Positions 9,271 through 19,752 of a stretch of DNA of 64,000 nucleotides are shown one piece after another (position 1 is the first letter of the stretch; every line of letters starts with the position of its first letter). The stretch comes from JAHWKI01 sp035513575. Its GTDB lineage: Bacteria; Gemmatimonadota; Gemmatimonadetes; Longimicrobiales; RSA9. Made by a program: the position numbers and the translations under genes. Location: positions 1 to 64,000 of the forward strand of contig DATKBW010000134.1 of the NCBI GenBank assembly GCA_035513575.1. Reading direction: 5' to 3'. The notes below the pieces were generated by a model. It was not told where the DNA came from. It did not search any database and was given only the letters and a program-made list of their open reading frames with translations.

Positions 9271-9937
9271 CGTGCTGGGACTGTTCGGAAAATCGCCTTT
9301 CAAGCCGCTGGCGGGCCACGCCGCGCGGGTCCACGAGACGGTCGGGCTCCTGCCCGAGCTGTTCGGCGCCTTCATGCGGGGGGAGTGGGAGGCGACGCAG
9401 GCGTTGTACGAGCGGATCTCCAAGCTCGAGCACAAGGCGGACGTGCTGAAAAGCGAGATCCGGGACCACCTGCCGAAGTCCATGTTCCTCCCGGTGGACC
9501 GCGGCGACATCCTGCTGTTCCTGAAGGAGCAGGACGGCATCGCCGACGCGGCCGAAGACCTCGGCGTGCTCCTGACCATGCGGCGGACTCCTACGCCGGA
9601 GGCGATCCGGGACGACGTGCTCGGCTTCGTCGACCAGGTGGTGCGGACCAGCGAGCTGTGGTACCAGATCGCCATGGAGCTGCCCGTGCTCCAGGAGGCC
9701 TCCTTCACGGGACCCGAGGCCGAAAAGACGCTCGGGCTGGTGGCGGACGTCGGCAAGATGGAATGGAAGGCGGACCAGATGCAGTGGGCCGTTTCCCGCC
9801 GGCTGTTCGAGGTCGAGGATGACATCGGGCCGGTTTCCGTGATGATCTGGATGCACGTGCTGGAGGTCCTGGGAGCCGTCGCCAATCACGCCGAGAACAC
9901 GGCCGACCTGCTCCGCCTGATGCTGGCGCGGCGATGA
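9263..9937 (+). CDS. DUF47 / PhoU-like phosphate transport regulator
   Basis: The 224-residue protein is helical and charged, with the family features KLEHKADVLKSEI and LPVDRGDILLFLKEQDGIADAAEDL, and EWKADQM near the end. DUF47 proteins are PhoU-like and are usually encoded next to Pit transporters, whose activity they are thought to modulate. Its stop overlaps the pit start (ATGA), which supports that pairing. The ATG at 9263 overlaps the tatD end; GGGGGAAG before it is a good ribosome-binding site. Confidence 0.9.
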   Translation: MRNVLGLFGKSPFKPLAGHAARVHETVGLLPELFGAFMRGEWEATQALYERISKLEHKADVLKSEIRDHLPKSMFLPVDRGDILLFLKEQDGIADAAEDLGVLLTMRRTPTPEAIRDDVLGFVDQVVRTSELWYQIAMELPVLQEASFTGPEAEKTLGLVADVGKMEWKADQMQWAVSRRLFEVEDDIGPVSVMIWMHVLEVLGAVANHAENTADLLRLMLARR

Positions 9938-11202
9938 CCCTCGCCGCCGGACTCCTGCTGGTCACCATCGTGGCCGGCGGGTACATGGCCTGGAACATCG
10001 GAGCCAACGACGTCGCCAACGCCATGGGCACGTCCGTGGGCTCCGGCGCCCTCACCCTCGGCCGGGCGGTCGTGCTGGCGGGCATCTTCGAGTTCCTGGG
10101 CGCGGTCCTGGTGGGCTCCCACGTCACCGATACGATCCGCGGGAAGATCCTCGAGGTGTCGCTCTTCGCGCCCACCGGCCCCCTCGGTGGCGATGGCCCG
10201 CTGGTCCTGGCGCTGGGCATGCTCTCGGCACTGATCGCGGCGGCGCTCTGGCTCCACCTGGCCTCCTACCTCTCGCTCCCGGTCTCCACCACCCACTCCA
10301 TCGTGGGCGCACTGGTGGGGGTGGGGATCGTGGCGGTGGGATTCGCGGGCATCGCGTGGGGGACCGTCGCGCAGGTCGTCGTGAGCTGGGTGGTCTCTCC
10401 CTTTCTGGGCGGCCTGCTGGCCTACCTCACCTTCGCGGTCATCAGGAGACGCGTGCTGCGGGACGCCGATCCGATCGGCGCCACGCGGCAGATCGCGCCG
10501 TACCTCATCGTCGTGGTCGTGAGCCTGATCGTCCTCTCGTTCATCTACAAGGTCCTGAAGAACGTGATGGACACCCCGCCCTTCCTGCTCGCGCTGGCCG
10601 CGGCGATCGGGCTGGGCGTCCTCTGCGGACTGATCACGGCCGTGGGCGTGCGGGGCAGGCCGGTGCCCGAAGGCGTGCGCCCCTACGTGTACGTGGAGCG
10701 GATCTTCGCCGGGCTCCAGATCGTCACCGCCTGCTACGTCGCCTTCGCGCACGGCGCGAACGACGTGGCGAACGCCATCGGGCCCCTGGCCGCGGTGGTG
10801 AACCTGACCGCGGTCGGATTCACGGACCTGGTCACGCGCGTGGCCGTGCCCATGTGGGTGCTGGTGCTGGGAGGCGTCGGGATCGTCACCGGCCTGGCGA
10901 CGTACGGCTACCGCGTCATCGCCACCATCGGCAAGCAGATCACGGAAATGACGCCGACGCGGGGCTTCGCCGCGGAGTTCGGGGCGGCGACCACCGTCCT
11001 CATCGCCAGCCGGCTGGGCCTCCCCGTCTCCACCACGCACACCCTGGTGGGCGCGGTGATCGGCGTGGGCTTCGCCCAGGGGATCGCCGCCCTCAACCTG
11101 CGCGTCATCCGGAACATCGTCGGCTCCTGGCTGGCCACGCTCCCGGCGGCCGGGGCCGTCGGTGCGGTGATCTTCCTCGCCCTTCGCTTCGCGCTCGTCT
11201 GA
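9934..11202 (+). CDS. pit: Low-affinity inorganic phosphate transporter, PiT family
   Basis: The 422-residue membrane protein carries the two PiT signature repeats, GANDVANAMGTSVG near the N-terminus and HGANDVANAIGPLAAVV in the second half, each followed by a PVSTTH motif in the same half (LPVSTTHSIVGA and LPVSTTHTLVGA). PiT carriers move phosphate, often as a metal-phosphate complex, with protons or sodium. About ten hydrophobic helices are visible, with a hydrophilic loop between the halves around RRRVLRDADPIGATR. It is coupled by ATGA to the DUF47 gene and overlaps mutL at TGATG. Confidence 0.95.
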   Translation: MTLAAGLLLVTIVAGGYMAWNIGANDVANAMGTSVGSGALTLGRAVVLAGIFEFLGAVLVGSHVTDTIRGKILEVSLFAPTGPLGGDGPLVLALGMLSALIAAALWLHLASYLSLPVSTTHSIVGALVGVGIVAVGFAGIAWGTVAQVVVSWVVSPFLGGLLAYLTFAVIRRRVLRDADPIGATRQIAPYLIVVVVSLIVLSFIYKVLKNVMDTPPFLLALAAAIGLGVLCGLITAVGVRGRPVPEGVRPYVYVERIFAGLQIVTACYVAFAHGANDVANAIGPLAAVVNLTAVGFTDLVTRVAVPMWVLVLGGVGIVTGLATYGYRVIATIGKQITEMTPTRGFAAEFGAATTVLIASRLGLPVSTTHTLVGAVIGVGFAQGIAALNLRVIRNIVGSWLATLPAAGAVGAVIFLALRFALV

Positions 11203-13001
11203 TGCCGCGCCGGATCCAGATCCTCCCGGACACACTGGCCAACCAGATCGCCGCGGGCGAAGTGGTGGAGCGGCCGGCGTCCGTGGTGAAGGAGCTGGTC
11301 GAGAACGCCCTGGATGCGGCGGCCACGCGGGTGGACGTGGTGATCCGCAACGGGGGCAAGACCGAGATCCGGGTGTCGGACGACGGCCAGGGCATGGGCC
11401 GCGAAGACGCATTGCTGGCCCTGGACCGCCACGCCACCAGCAAGATCCGCAGCGAGGACGACCTCCGGGCGGTGCGGACGTTCGGATTCCGCGGGGAGGC
11501 GCTGCCGTCCATCGGGTCGGTGTCGCGCCTCACCCTGGAGACGGCGGAAGCGGGCGGCGTCGGGTCGCGCGTCCGCGTGTCCGCCGGCCGTATCATGGGC
11601 GCCGAGGACTGCGCCCGGCAGCCGGGCACGACCGTTCTGGTCCGGAGCCTCTTCTTCAACGTTCCCGCCCGGGCCAAGTTCATGAAGAGCGCGGCGGTCG
11701 AGACCCGAGCCATCGCGGAGGTGATGACGTCCCTCGCGTTGGCGAACCTGTCCGCGGCCTTCCGCCTCGAGTCCAACGGGAGGACGCTCCTGGAGCTCCC
11801 GGCCACCCGGGACCTCCCCAGCCGCGCGGCCGACCTATGGGGCGACGCGTTCGCCGCAGCGCTCATCCCCGTGACCCATTCCGCCGGCGGGGTGGAGGTC
11901 GCGGGTCTGGTCGAGCGCCCCGACGCGGCCGTGAGCGGCCCCCGTCGCGTTCACCTCTTCGTCGGGGGACGCCCCTTCCGGGAACGCGCCCTGGTGACCG
12001 CCGCCGAGCGCGGCTACCGGACGACGGTCCCGCAAGGCGCCAGGCCGTCGCTCCTCCTCTACCTGGACGTGCCCGACGGGCGAGTGGACGTGAACGTCCA
12101 CCCGTCCAAGGCCGAGGTCCGGTTCGACCAGCCGGCCGCCGTCGAGGAGGCGTTCGAGGCCGCCATCCGCTCCGCCCTGGCGGGGGTGGACAGCGCGGCC
12201 ACCCTGGACCGCAGGCCGCCGCCCCCGCAGATCCGCACGCCGCCCGCGGAGGGTCCGCCCGACCGTGGCGGACGACCGGGACAGCCTGCGCGGCCCACGC
12301 CCCAGGTGGGGCCAAACGGGGAGGGGCAGCTGACGTTCTTCGTGGCCGCGGCTCCCGATCGCGAGCCGCGGGAGGACGGCGTGCCCGGGGATGCGGCGGA
12401 GGAGGCCGGGGTTCCGGCGGAGCGGCGCTATGCGCTCTGGCAGCTGCACGACACGTACATCATTGCCGAGACCCGCAGCGGGATGCTGATCATCGATCAG
12501 CACTCGGCCCACGAGCGGATCCTATTCGAGGCGCTCATGCGCGACTTCGACGCGGGCGGCCGTCCCAGTCAGCGGCTCCTGTTCCCCGTCACCCTGCGCC
12601 TCTCTCCCGGTGAGTACGCGGTCGTGGAGCAGACCCAGTCGCTGCTCCAGCGGGCCGGGTTCGAGGCGGAGCCGTTCGGCGGCCGCACGGTCATCATCAA
12701 CGCGGCGCCGAACCCGCACCCGTGGTTCGACGCGGAGCGGTGCCTGCGGGAGATGGTGGCGGAGCTGGCGGAGGGGAGCGAGCTGACCCGCGCGGCGCGG
12801 AACCAGTACGAGCGGCTCGCCATGACCTTCGCGTGCAAGGCCGCGATCAAGGCCGGCCAGCGGCTCTCCCCCGACGAGATGCGCCGGCTCTTCGACCAGC
12901 TGTTCGCCACCGAGCTGCCGTACCACGACGTGCACGGCCGCCCCACCATCGTCCGGCTCTCTCTCGATGAGCTGGAGCGGCGCTTCGGACGCCATGGCTG
13001 A
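11202..13001 (+). CDS. mutL: DNA mismatch repair protein MutL
   Basis: The 599-residue MutL couples mismatch recognition by MutS to strand incision. The N-terminal GHKL ATPase has ELVENALDAAAT (31-42), DDGQGM (60-65) and TFGFRGEAL (93-101). A proline-rich linker follows. The C-terminal domain keeps the motifs of endonuclease-type MutL: DQHSAHERILFE from Asp432, ACKAAIKAG from 544 and VHGRP at 577-581. The first and last differ slightly from the usual DQHA and CPHGRP. I therefore expect a nicking MutL, as in bacteria without MutH. No mutS is in the window. The ATG overlaps the pit stop. Confidence 0.95.
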   Translation: MPRRIQILPDTLANQIAAGEVVERPASVVKELVENALDAAATRVDVVIRNGGKTEIRVSDDGQGMGREDALLALDRHATSKIRSEDDLRAVRTFGFRGEALPSIGSVSRLTLETAEAGGVGSRVRVSAGRIMGAEDCARQPGTTVLVRSLFFNVPARAKFMKSAAVETRAIAEVMTSLALANLSAAFRLESNGRTLLELPATRDLPSRAADLWGDAFAAALIPVTHSAGGVEVAGLVERPDAAVSGPRRVHLFVGGRPFRERALVTAAERGYRTTVPQGARPSLLLYLDVPDGRVDVNVHPSKAEVRFDQPAAVEEAFEAAIRSALAGVDSAATLDRRPPPPQIRTPPAEGPPDRGGRPGQPARPTPQVGPNGEGQLTFFVAAAPDREPREDGVPGDAAEEAGVPAERRYALWQLHDTYIIAETRSGMLIIDQHSAHERILFEALMRDFDAGGRPSQRLLFPVTLRLSPGEYAVVEQTQSLLQRAGFEAEPFGGRTVIINAAPNPHPWFDAERCLREMVAELAEGSELTRAARNQYERLAMTFACKAAIKAGQRLSPDEMRRLFDQLFATELPYHDVHGRPTIVRLSLDELERRFGRHG

Positions 13002-13935
13002 GGAGCGGCCCCCGGCCCTCGCCCTCACCGGCCCCACCGCCTCCGGAAAGACCGCCCTGGCCCTCGCCATCGCCGGGCGCATCGATGCCGAGATCATCTC
13101 CATGGACTCCCGCCAGGTCTATCGCGGGATGGACATCGGCACCGCCAAGGCGACGGCCGCCGAGCGGGCCCGCATCCCCCACCACGGCCTCGACCTCGTC
13201 GACCCGGGCGACCGCTACAGCGCGGGGCGCTTCGCCCGCGACGCGCGCCGCTGGATCCGCGACGCCCGGGCGCGCGGGCGCGTCCCCCTCCTGGTCGGCG
13301 GGACCGGGTTCTTCCTGCGGGCCCTGACGCGGCCACTGTTCGAGGAGCCTCCCATCGACGCGGAGCGGCGCCGCGCCCTCGACGCGTTCCTGCGGGCGCT
13401 CCCGCCGGGGAACCGGGAGCGATGGCTCGCGGCCTTGGATCCGGAATCCGCGGCACGGTTGCGGCAGGGCGGGGGAGCCCAGCGGGCGGGCCGCGTTCTG
13501 GAGGTGGCGATCCTCACGGGCCGACCGCTGCCGTGGTGGCACGCCCACAGCCCCGGCCCCGCCCCGATCCAGGTCCGGGTCTTCGTCCTCGACCTCCCCG
13601 GGGACAGGCTGTACGACCGGATCGACCGGCGCGTGGATGCGATGCTCGAGGCCGGTCTGGTCGAGGAGGTGCGGGGGCTGCTGGCGGCGGGGCACCGGCC
13701 CGGCGATCCCGGGATGAGCGCCACGGGGTACCCCGAGGTCGCGGCCTACCTCGCCGGCGAGGTCCCGCTCGAGGCGGCGGTCGAGGGGATCCGGCGTGCC
13801 ACGCGGCGGTATGCCCGGCGGCAGCTCACGTGGTTCCGGCACCAGCTCCCGCGCGACGCGGTGTGGCTGGACGGGACCCGCGGCACGGACGAACTGGCGG
13901 AGGAGGTGGTGAAGGAATGGCAGGCCGAGCGCTGA
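12994..13935 (+). CDS. miaA: tRNA dimethylallyltransferase MiaA
   Basis: MiaA adds a dimethylallyl group to A37 of tRNAs that read UNN codons. The 313-residue protein has the P-loop GPTASGKT (13-20), DSRQVYRGMDIGTAK from 38, VGGTGFF, and the tRNA-binding region ending TRRYARRQLTWFRHQ. The ATG at 12994 overlaps the mutL end by 8 bases; a start at 12967 would add nine residues with no support. mutL-miaA adjacency is common in bacteria. The 3' end overlaps the next gene by 19 bases. Confidence 0.95.
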   Translation: MAEERPPALALTGPTASGKTALALAIAGRIDAEIISMDSRQVYRGMDIGTAKATAAERARIPHHGLDLVDPGDRYSAGRFARDARRWIRDARARGRVPLLVGGTGFFLRALTRPLFEEPPIDAERRRALDAFLRALPPGNRERWLAALDPESAARLRQGGGAQRAGRVLEVAILTGRPLPWWHAHSPGPAPIQVRVFVLDLPGDRLYDRIDRRVDAMLEAGLVEEVRGLLAAGHRPGDPGMSATGYPEVAAYLAGEVPLEAAVEGIRRATRRYARRQLTWFRHQLPRDAVWLDGTRGTDELAEEVVKEWQAER

Positions 13936-15047
13936 AGATCGGGATCACCGGCTACCCGGTGTACGGGGGATCGGGCGTGGTCGCCACCGAGCTGGGTCTC
14001 GAGCTCGCGAAGCGCGGGCACGAGATCCACTTCATCACCTACGCCCTGCCGTTCCGGCTGTCCGGATTCGTGGAGAACGTGTTCTACCACGAGGTGGAGG
14101 TCCCGATGTATCCGCTGTTCGACTACCCCCCCTATTCGCTGGCGCTGTCGGTGGCGATGCAGAACGCCTCGGAGCGGCACGACCTGGACCTGCTCCACGT
14201 CCACTACGCGGTTCCGCACGCCACCTCCGCCTGGCTCGCGAAGGAGCTCCTGGAAGGCCAGGGGCCGAAGGTCGTCACCACGCTCCACGGGACGGACATC
14301 ACGCTGGTGGGCCGCGACCCATCCTATTTCGCGGTGACCCGCTTCTCCATCGGCAAGTCCGACGGGATCACGGCGGTCTCCGAGTACCTGAAGCGGGAGA
14401 CGGTAGAGCGGTTCAACGTCCCGCCGGAGCGGATCGAGGTCGTGCCGAACTTCGTGGACCTGCGGAAGTACCGGCGTGATCTCGAGCCCTGCCACCGCAA
14501 GCGGTTCGCCGCCGAGCACGAGAAGGTGGTGATGCACATCTCCAACTTTCGCAGCGTCAAGCGGGTCACGGACGTGGTCCGGATCTTCGCCCGGATCGCC
14601 CGCGAGCGGCCGGCCCGGCTGGTGTTCATCGGGGACGGCCCGGAGCGGGGAACCACCCAGCAGATGGCGGAGGTGGAGGGCGTGGCCGACCGCGTCGTCT
14701 TCCTGGGCAAGCAGGACTCGGTCGCGGAGATCCTCGCCTGTGCCGATCTCTTCCTGCTGCCGAGCGACAACGAGGCCTTCGGACTCGTGGCCCTCGAGGC
14801 GATGGCCTGCGGTGTGCCCGTGGTCGGCAGCCGCGTCGGCGGGCTCCCGGAAGTGGTCGTCGAGCCGGCCGGTCGTCTGCAGCCGGTCGGGGACGTCGAC
14901 GCCATGGCCGACGACGGACTCGCGCTGCTCGAGGACGGCCGCTGGCAGGAGGCGAGCGACGCCGCCCGGGAACGCGCACGGGTGTTCGATGCCGACGTCG
15001 TCGTTCCCCGCTACGAAGCCTATTACGAGAGGATCCTGAACGGGTGA
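13917..15047 (+). CDS. bshA: N-acetyl-alpha-D-glucosaminyl L-malate synthase BshA (GT4 glycosyltransferase)
   Basis: BshA joins N-acetylglucosamine from UDP-GlcNAc to L-malate, the first step of bacillithiol synthesis. The 376-residue protein opens with IGITGYPVYGGSGVVATELG, the family signature, although the usual cysteine (CYP) is glycine here. HVHYAVPHA, TLHGTDITLVG and the donor-binding stretch LLPSDNEAFGLVALEAMACG follow, ending with the GT4 E-x7-E type motif. The start at 13917 lies within the miaA 3' end with GGAGG upstream; the stop overlaps uppP (GTGA). The later genes bshB and bshC are not in the window, so use of bacillithiol is inferred. Other GT4 roles are possible but less likely given the signature. 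Confidence 0.88.
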   Translation: MAGRALKIGITGYPVYGGSGVVATELGLELAKRGHEIHFITYALPFRLSGFVENVFYHEVEVPMYPLFDYPPYSLALSVAMQNASERHDLDLLHVHYAVPHATSAWLAKELLEGQGPKVVTTLHGTDITLVGRDPSYFAVTRFSIGKSDGITAVSEYLKRETVERFNVPPERIEVVPNFVDLRKYRRDLEPCHRKRFAAEHEKVVMHISNFRSVKRVTDVVRIFARIARERPARLVFIGDGPERGTTQQMAEVEGVADRVVFLGKQDSVAEILACADLFLLPSDNEAFGLVALEAMACGVPVVGSRVGGLPEVVVEPAGRLQPVGDVDAMADDGLALLEDGRWQEASDAARERARVFDADVVVPRYEAYYERILNG

Positions 15048-15823
15048 CCTATTTCGACGCCATCGTGCTGGGGCTGGTCCAGGGGCTCACCGAGTTCCTG
15101 CCCGTCTCCAGTTCCGGGCACCTGGTCATGGCCCAGACCTTCCTGGGGATCCCTTCCCCCGGCGTATTCCTCGAGGTCGCGCTCCACGTCGCCACGCTCC
15201 TCTCCGTGATCGTGGTGTACCGCGGCAAGCTCGCCGAGCTGGTCATGGGGTCGCTCCGCCGCGATACCCGGGCCCTCCGCTACGTCGGGCTCCTCATCCT
15301 CGCGACGCTGCCCGTGGTGGCCCTCGGCCTGCTCTTTCGCGAACCCATCGAGGCCGCCTTCGACACGCCCTACGTGACCGGCTTCATGCTCGTGGTGACG
15401 GGCTTCATCCTATGGTCCACGACGCTCGGCAGAAGCGAGAGAACCCACGACCAGCCGACGGCCGTCCACGCCCTCGCCATGGGCTTCGCACAGTGCCTCG
15501 CCCTCCTGCCCGGCATCTCCCGCTCCGGGAGCACCATCGCCGCCGGACTCTGGACGGGGCTCCGCGGCGAGAGGGCGGCGGAATTCTCCTTCCTCATGTC
15601 GCTCCCGGCCATCGCCGGAGCGGCCGTGCTCCAGGCCGCCGAGCTCGGAGGCGACATCGCCGTTTCCGGTCCCCTGGCCGCGGGGTTCCTCGCGGCCCTC
15701 CTGTCCGGGATCGCGGCCATCAAGTCCCTCATCTGGCTGGTCCGGCGGCAGGGCTTCCACAAGTTCGCCTGGTACGTCTGGCCGGTCGGCCTCGCGTTCC
15801 TGGCCTACCTGTACCTGAGCTGA
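15044..15823 (+). CDS. uppP: Undecaprenyl-diphosphatase UppP (BacA)
   Basis: The enzyme removes a phosphate from undecaprenyl diphosphate so that the lipid carrier of peptidoglycan and O-antigen synthesis can be reused. The 259-residue membrane protein has both family motifs: GLTEFLPVSSSGHLV (14-28) and PGISRSGSTIAAG in the second half, plus about seven hydrophobic segments. The GTG start overlaps the bshA stop. Length and motif spacing are normal. Confidence 0.96.
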   Translation: MTYFDAIVLGLVQGLTEFLPVSSSGHLVMAQTFLGIPSPGVFLEVALHVATLLSVIVVYRGKLAELVMGSLRRDTRALRYVGLLILATLPVVALGLLFREPIEAAFDTPYVTGFMLVVTGFILWSTTLGRSERTHDQPTAVHALAMGFAQCLALLPGISRSGSTIAAGLWTGLRGERAAEFSFLMSLPAIAGAAVLQAAELGGDIAVSGPLAAGFLAALLSGIAAIKSLIWLVRRQGFHKFAWYVWPVGLAFLAYLYLS

Positions 15824-15825
15824 GC

Positions 15826-16656
15826 ATGGCGGCGAAGGGCGCTCCGGGCGAGGAGGCGACGCGCTGGCACGGCCACCCGCCCGAGGTCTGGCGCGAGCGC
15901 TGGGGCGTGCCCGCGCTCCGGATCTTCCACTCCGTCGGGTCCACGAACGACGTGGCCCGGGCGCTCGCGGAAGCGGGCGCCCGGGCGGGGACGGCGGTTC
16001 TCGCGGACGAGCAGACGCGCGGCCGCGGCCGTCGCGGCCGGGCCTGGACCGCGCCGGGCGGCCATGGTCTCCTCCTCTCCATCGTCCTGCATCCGGGCGC
16101 CGCCGCCGCGGGGGTCCTCCCCCTCCGCGTCGGCCTCGCGGCCGCCCGGGCCGTCGAGGCGCTGGCGGGGATCCCGGTGGCGATCAAATGGCCCAACGAC
16201 CTCATGGTCGGCGGCCGCAAGCTCGGCGGCGTGCTCTGCGAGGGGGCCGGAGAGGGGGGCCGGAGCGCGTTCGTCGTCGCGGGGATCGGCCTCAACGTGC
16301 TCCAGCGGGCGCACGACTGGCCGCCGGAGCTCCGCGCCCGGGCCACCTCCATCGCCGCGGAGACGGGGCGCGCGGTGGAGATCCCCGATCTGGCGGGGCG
16401 GGTCCTCGCGGACGTATCCATGGCCATCGCGGCGGGCGGTGAGGTGCTGGACGGGGAAGAGACCGACGCCCTCGCGCGACGCGATCCGCTGCGGGGGAGG
16501 AACGTGGTGGTCGACGGGCGCCCGGCCGGCCGCGCCGCGGGCATCGACCGTGAAGGCGCCCTGCTGGTCCAGCACGATGGCGCCACCCGCCGCATCATTT
16601 CCGGTACGGTTCGCCTCGCCGACAGCGGCGCGGCCCGGGAGAGCGACGACGCATGA
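15826..16656 (+). CDS. birA: Biotin-[acetyl-CoA-carboxylase] ligase (no repressor domain)
   Basis: Biotin protein ligase activates biotin with ATP and attaches it to the biotin carrier protein of acyl-CoA carboxylases. The 276-residue protein has GRGRRGRAW (66-74), KWPNDLMVGGRKLGG, GIGLN and a small C-terminal SH3-like domain. There is no N-terminal helix-turn-helix, so it should not act as a biotin repressor. Its start is 2 bases after uppP and its stop overlaps coaX (ATGA), a pairing of ligase and pantothenate kinase seen in many bacteria. Confidence 0.94.
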   Translation: MAAKGAPGEEATRWHGHPPEVWRERWGVPALRIFHSVGSTNDVARALAEAGARAGTAVLADEQTRGRGRRGRAWTAPGGHGLLLSIVLHPGAAAAGVLPLRVGLAAARAVEALAGIPVAIKWPNDLMVGGRKLGGVLCEGAGEGGRSAFVVAGIGLNVLQRAHDWPPELRARATSIAAETGRAVEIPDLAGRVLADVSMAIAAGGEVLDGEETDALARRDPLRGRNVVVDGRPAGRAAGIDREGALLVQHDGATRRIISGTVRLADSGAARESDDA

Positions 16657-17414
16657 TCCTGACCTTCGACATCGGCAACACCGAGACCGTCCTCGGCATC
16701 TTCGACGCCGAGGAGCTCCGCAGCCACTGGCGCCTCTCCACCCACCCCGGCCGCACCATCGACGAGTACGGCCTCCTGCTCCGGTCCCTCCTCCGGGAGG
16801 CACAGATCGACGCCGAAGCGCTCACCGGCGTCGCCATCTGCTCCGTCGTCCCCCCGCTCACTCCCGCCCTCGCCGGCGCCTGCGCACGCCACCTCGGCCG
16901 CGACGCCGTCATCGTGGACGCCGCCTCGCCCCTCCCCATCCGCCTCGACGTCGAGGATCCCCTCAGCGTCGGCGCCGACCGCGTCGCCAACACCCTCGCC
17001 GCCTCCCGCCTCTACCAGCACGACACCATCGCCGTCGACCTCGGCACCGCCACCACCTTCGACTGTATCACTGCCGACGGCACCTTCCTCGGCGGCATCA
17101 TCGCCCCCGGCGTGCACACCGGCGCCGAAACCCTGACCCGCCGCACCGCCAAGCTCCCCCGCGTCGACCTCGAGCCCCCGGTCTCCGTCATCGGCCGACG
17201 CACCGACACCGCCCTCCAGAGCGGCATCTTCTGGGGCGCCGTGGACTCCATCGACGGAATCGTCCGCCGCATCCGCGCCGAGTGGGAGGAGGACACCCTC
17301 GTCATCGCCACGGGCGGACTCGCCAGGCTCCTCGCACCCCACTGCCAGACCGTCGACCGCGTCGAGCCGTTCCTCACCCTCCACGGCCTACGGCTGGCCC
17401 TCTCGCTCCTCTGA
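16653..17414 (+). CDS. coaX: Type III pantothenate kinase
   Basis: CoaX phosphorylates pantothenate, the first step of coenzyme A synthesis. The 253-residue ASKHA-fold protein has DIGNTETVLGIF (6-17), GADRVANTLAA, DLGTATTFD and GGIIAPGVHTGAETL, which are the phosphate, pantothenate and ATP-site motifs of the type III enzyme. Codons here end very often in C, unlike groES just downstream, where G-ending codons dominate. It is the last gene of the long run that starts at secD; the 241 bases after it hold the groESL control region. Confidence 0.95.
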   Translation: MILTFDIGNTETVLGIFDAEELRSHWRLSTHPGRTIDEYGLLLRSLLREAQIDAEALTGVAICSVVPPLTPALAGACARHLGRDAVIVDAASPLPIRLDVEDPLSVGADRVANTLAASRLYQHDTIAVDLGTATTFDCITADGTFLGGIIAPGVHTGAETLTRRTAKLPRVDLEPPVSVIGRRTDTALQSGIFWGAVDSIDGIVRRIRAEWEEDTLVIATGGLARLLAPHCQTVDRVEPFLTLHGLRLALSLL

Positions 17415-17523
17415 GAGCTTCGCTGGCTCGATCCCTCGGCCTGCCGCTTCGACACGCCGGCCTGCCGATCTGGCCAGGCGCGCGGGCACGCGAGATGCAC
17501 CGGATCAGGGGCGTCGGCGGACC

Positions 17524-17553
17524 TTGACACCCGTCTCGTGTCCGCCTTACTCT
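17524..17553 (+). promoter_or_regulatory. groESL promoter
   Basis: TTGACA at 17524-17529 and TACTCT at 17548-17553 are 18 bases apart. The predicted transcript start near 17560 lies just before the CIRCE operator, the expected arrangement for HrcA control. Confidence 0.75.
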
Positions 17554-17564
17554 ACGCGTCTCGT

Positions 17565-17591
17565 TTAGCACTCGACGGGATAGAGTGCTAA
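17565..17591 (+). promoter_or_regulatory. CIRCE operator (HrcA binding site)
   Basis: TTAGCACTC, 9 bases, then GAGTGCTAA form a perfect inverted repeat identical to the CIRCE consensus. HrcA binds this element and represses groESL until heat shock. It lies between the promoter and groES. hrcA is not in the window. Confidence 0.96.
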
Positions 17592-17655
17592 CGACGGACG
17601 CGGAGCGTTCAGATTCTGGTCAAGCGATTCAACCGGTAGAAGGAGGAACGTACTC

Positions 17656-17961
17656 ATGGCCACTGTTTCGGCGGTGAAGATCAAGCCCCTCGCGGATCGC
17701 GTGGTGGTGAAGCCCCTGGAGGACACGGAGGAGATGCGGGGCGGACTGTACATCCCGGACACGGCGAAGGAGAAGCCGCAGCAGGGCGAGGTGATCGCGG
17801 TGGGCCCGGGTCGGGTGAGCGACGACGGGACGCAGATCAAGATGGAGCTGAAGAAGGGGGACAAGGTGCTGTACGGGAAGTACAGCGGGACGGAGGTGAC
17901 GGTGTCGAATGAGGAGTACCTGATCCTGCGGGAGTCCGACGTTCTGGCGGTGATGGGCTGA
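17656..17961 (+). CDS. groES: Co-chaperonin GroES
   Basis: The 101-residue GroES caps the GroEL ring during ATP-driven protein folding. It has KIKPLADRVVVKPLE at the N-terminus, the mobile-loop region EEMRGGLYIPDTAKEKPQQG with the hydrophobic GLYIP contact, and GDKVLYGKYSGTEV. Four or five residues precede the usual start. AGGAGG upstream of the ATG is a strong ribosome-binding site. Transcription should be controlled by the CIRCE element upstream. Codons end mostly in G, as in groEL. Confidence 0.97.
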   Translation: MATVSAVKIKPLADRVVVKPLEDTEEMRGGLYIPDTAKEKPQQGEVIAVGPGRVSDDGTQIKMELKKGDKVLYGKYSGTEVTVSNEEYLILRESDVLAVMG

Positions 17962-18021
17962 GGCCCTGCCGCAGCGAGACAACGAAGCGAATCCGACGAA
18001 TAGACGACAGGAGATGTGGCA

Positions 18022-19662
<1,641 letters not shown>

Positions 19663-19698
19663 TCGGGGGCTCGCGGGTTGGAGCCTGGAAGGGGGGAG

Positions 19699-19731
19699 GC
19701 CCTTCCGTCGCTTCGGCGGCGGGAGGGCTTT
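19699..19731 (+). terminator. Terminator after groEL
   Basis: A 13-base stem with two G-T pairs closes on a C(TTCG)G tetraloop, a very stable form, and is followed by TTT. It lies between convergent groEL and glgP and could stop both transcripts. Confidence 0.7.
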
Positions 19732-19752
19732 CCGCGTCGGGGGGAGGGTCGG

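Noticed and set aside
11202..13001. MutL as an E. coli-like form without nuclease
   Set aside because: The C-terminal DQH-type, ACK and HGRP motifs fit the endonuclease type.
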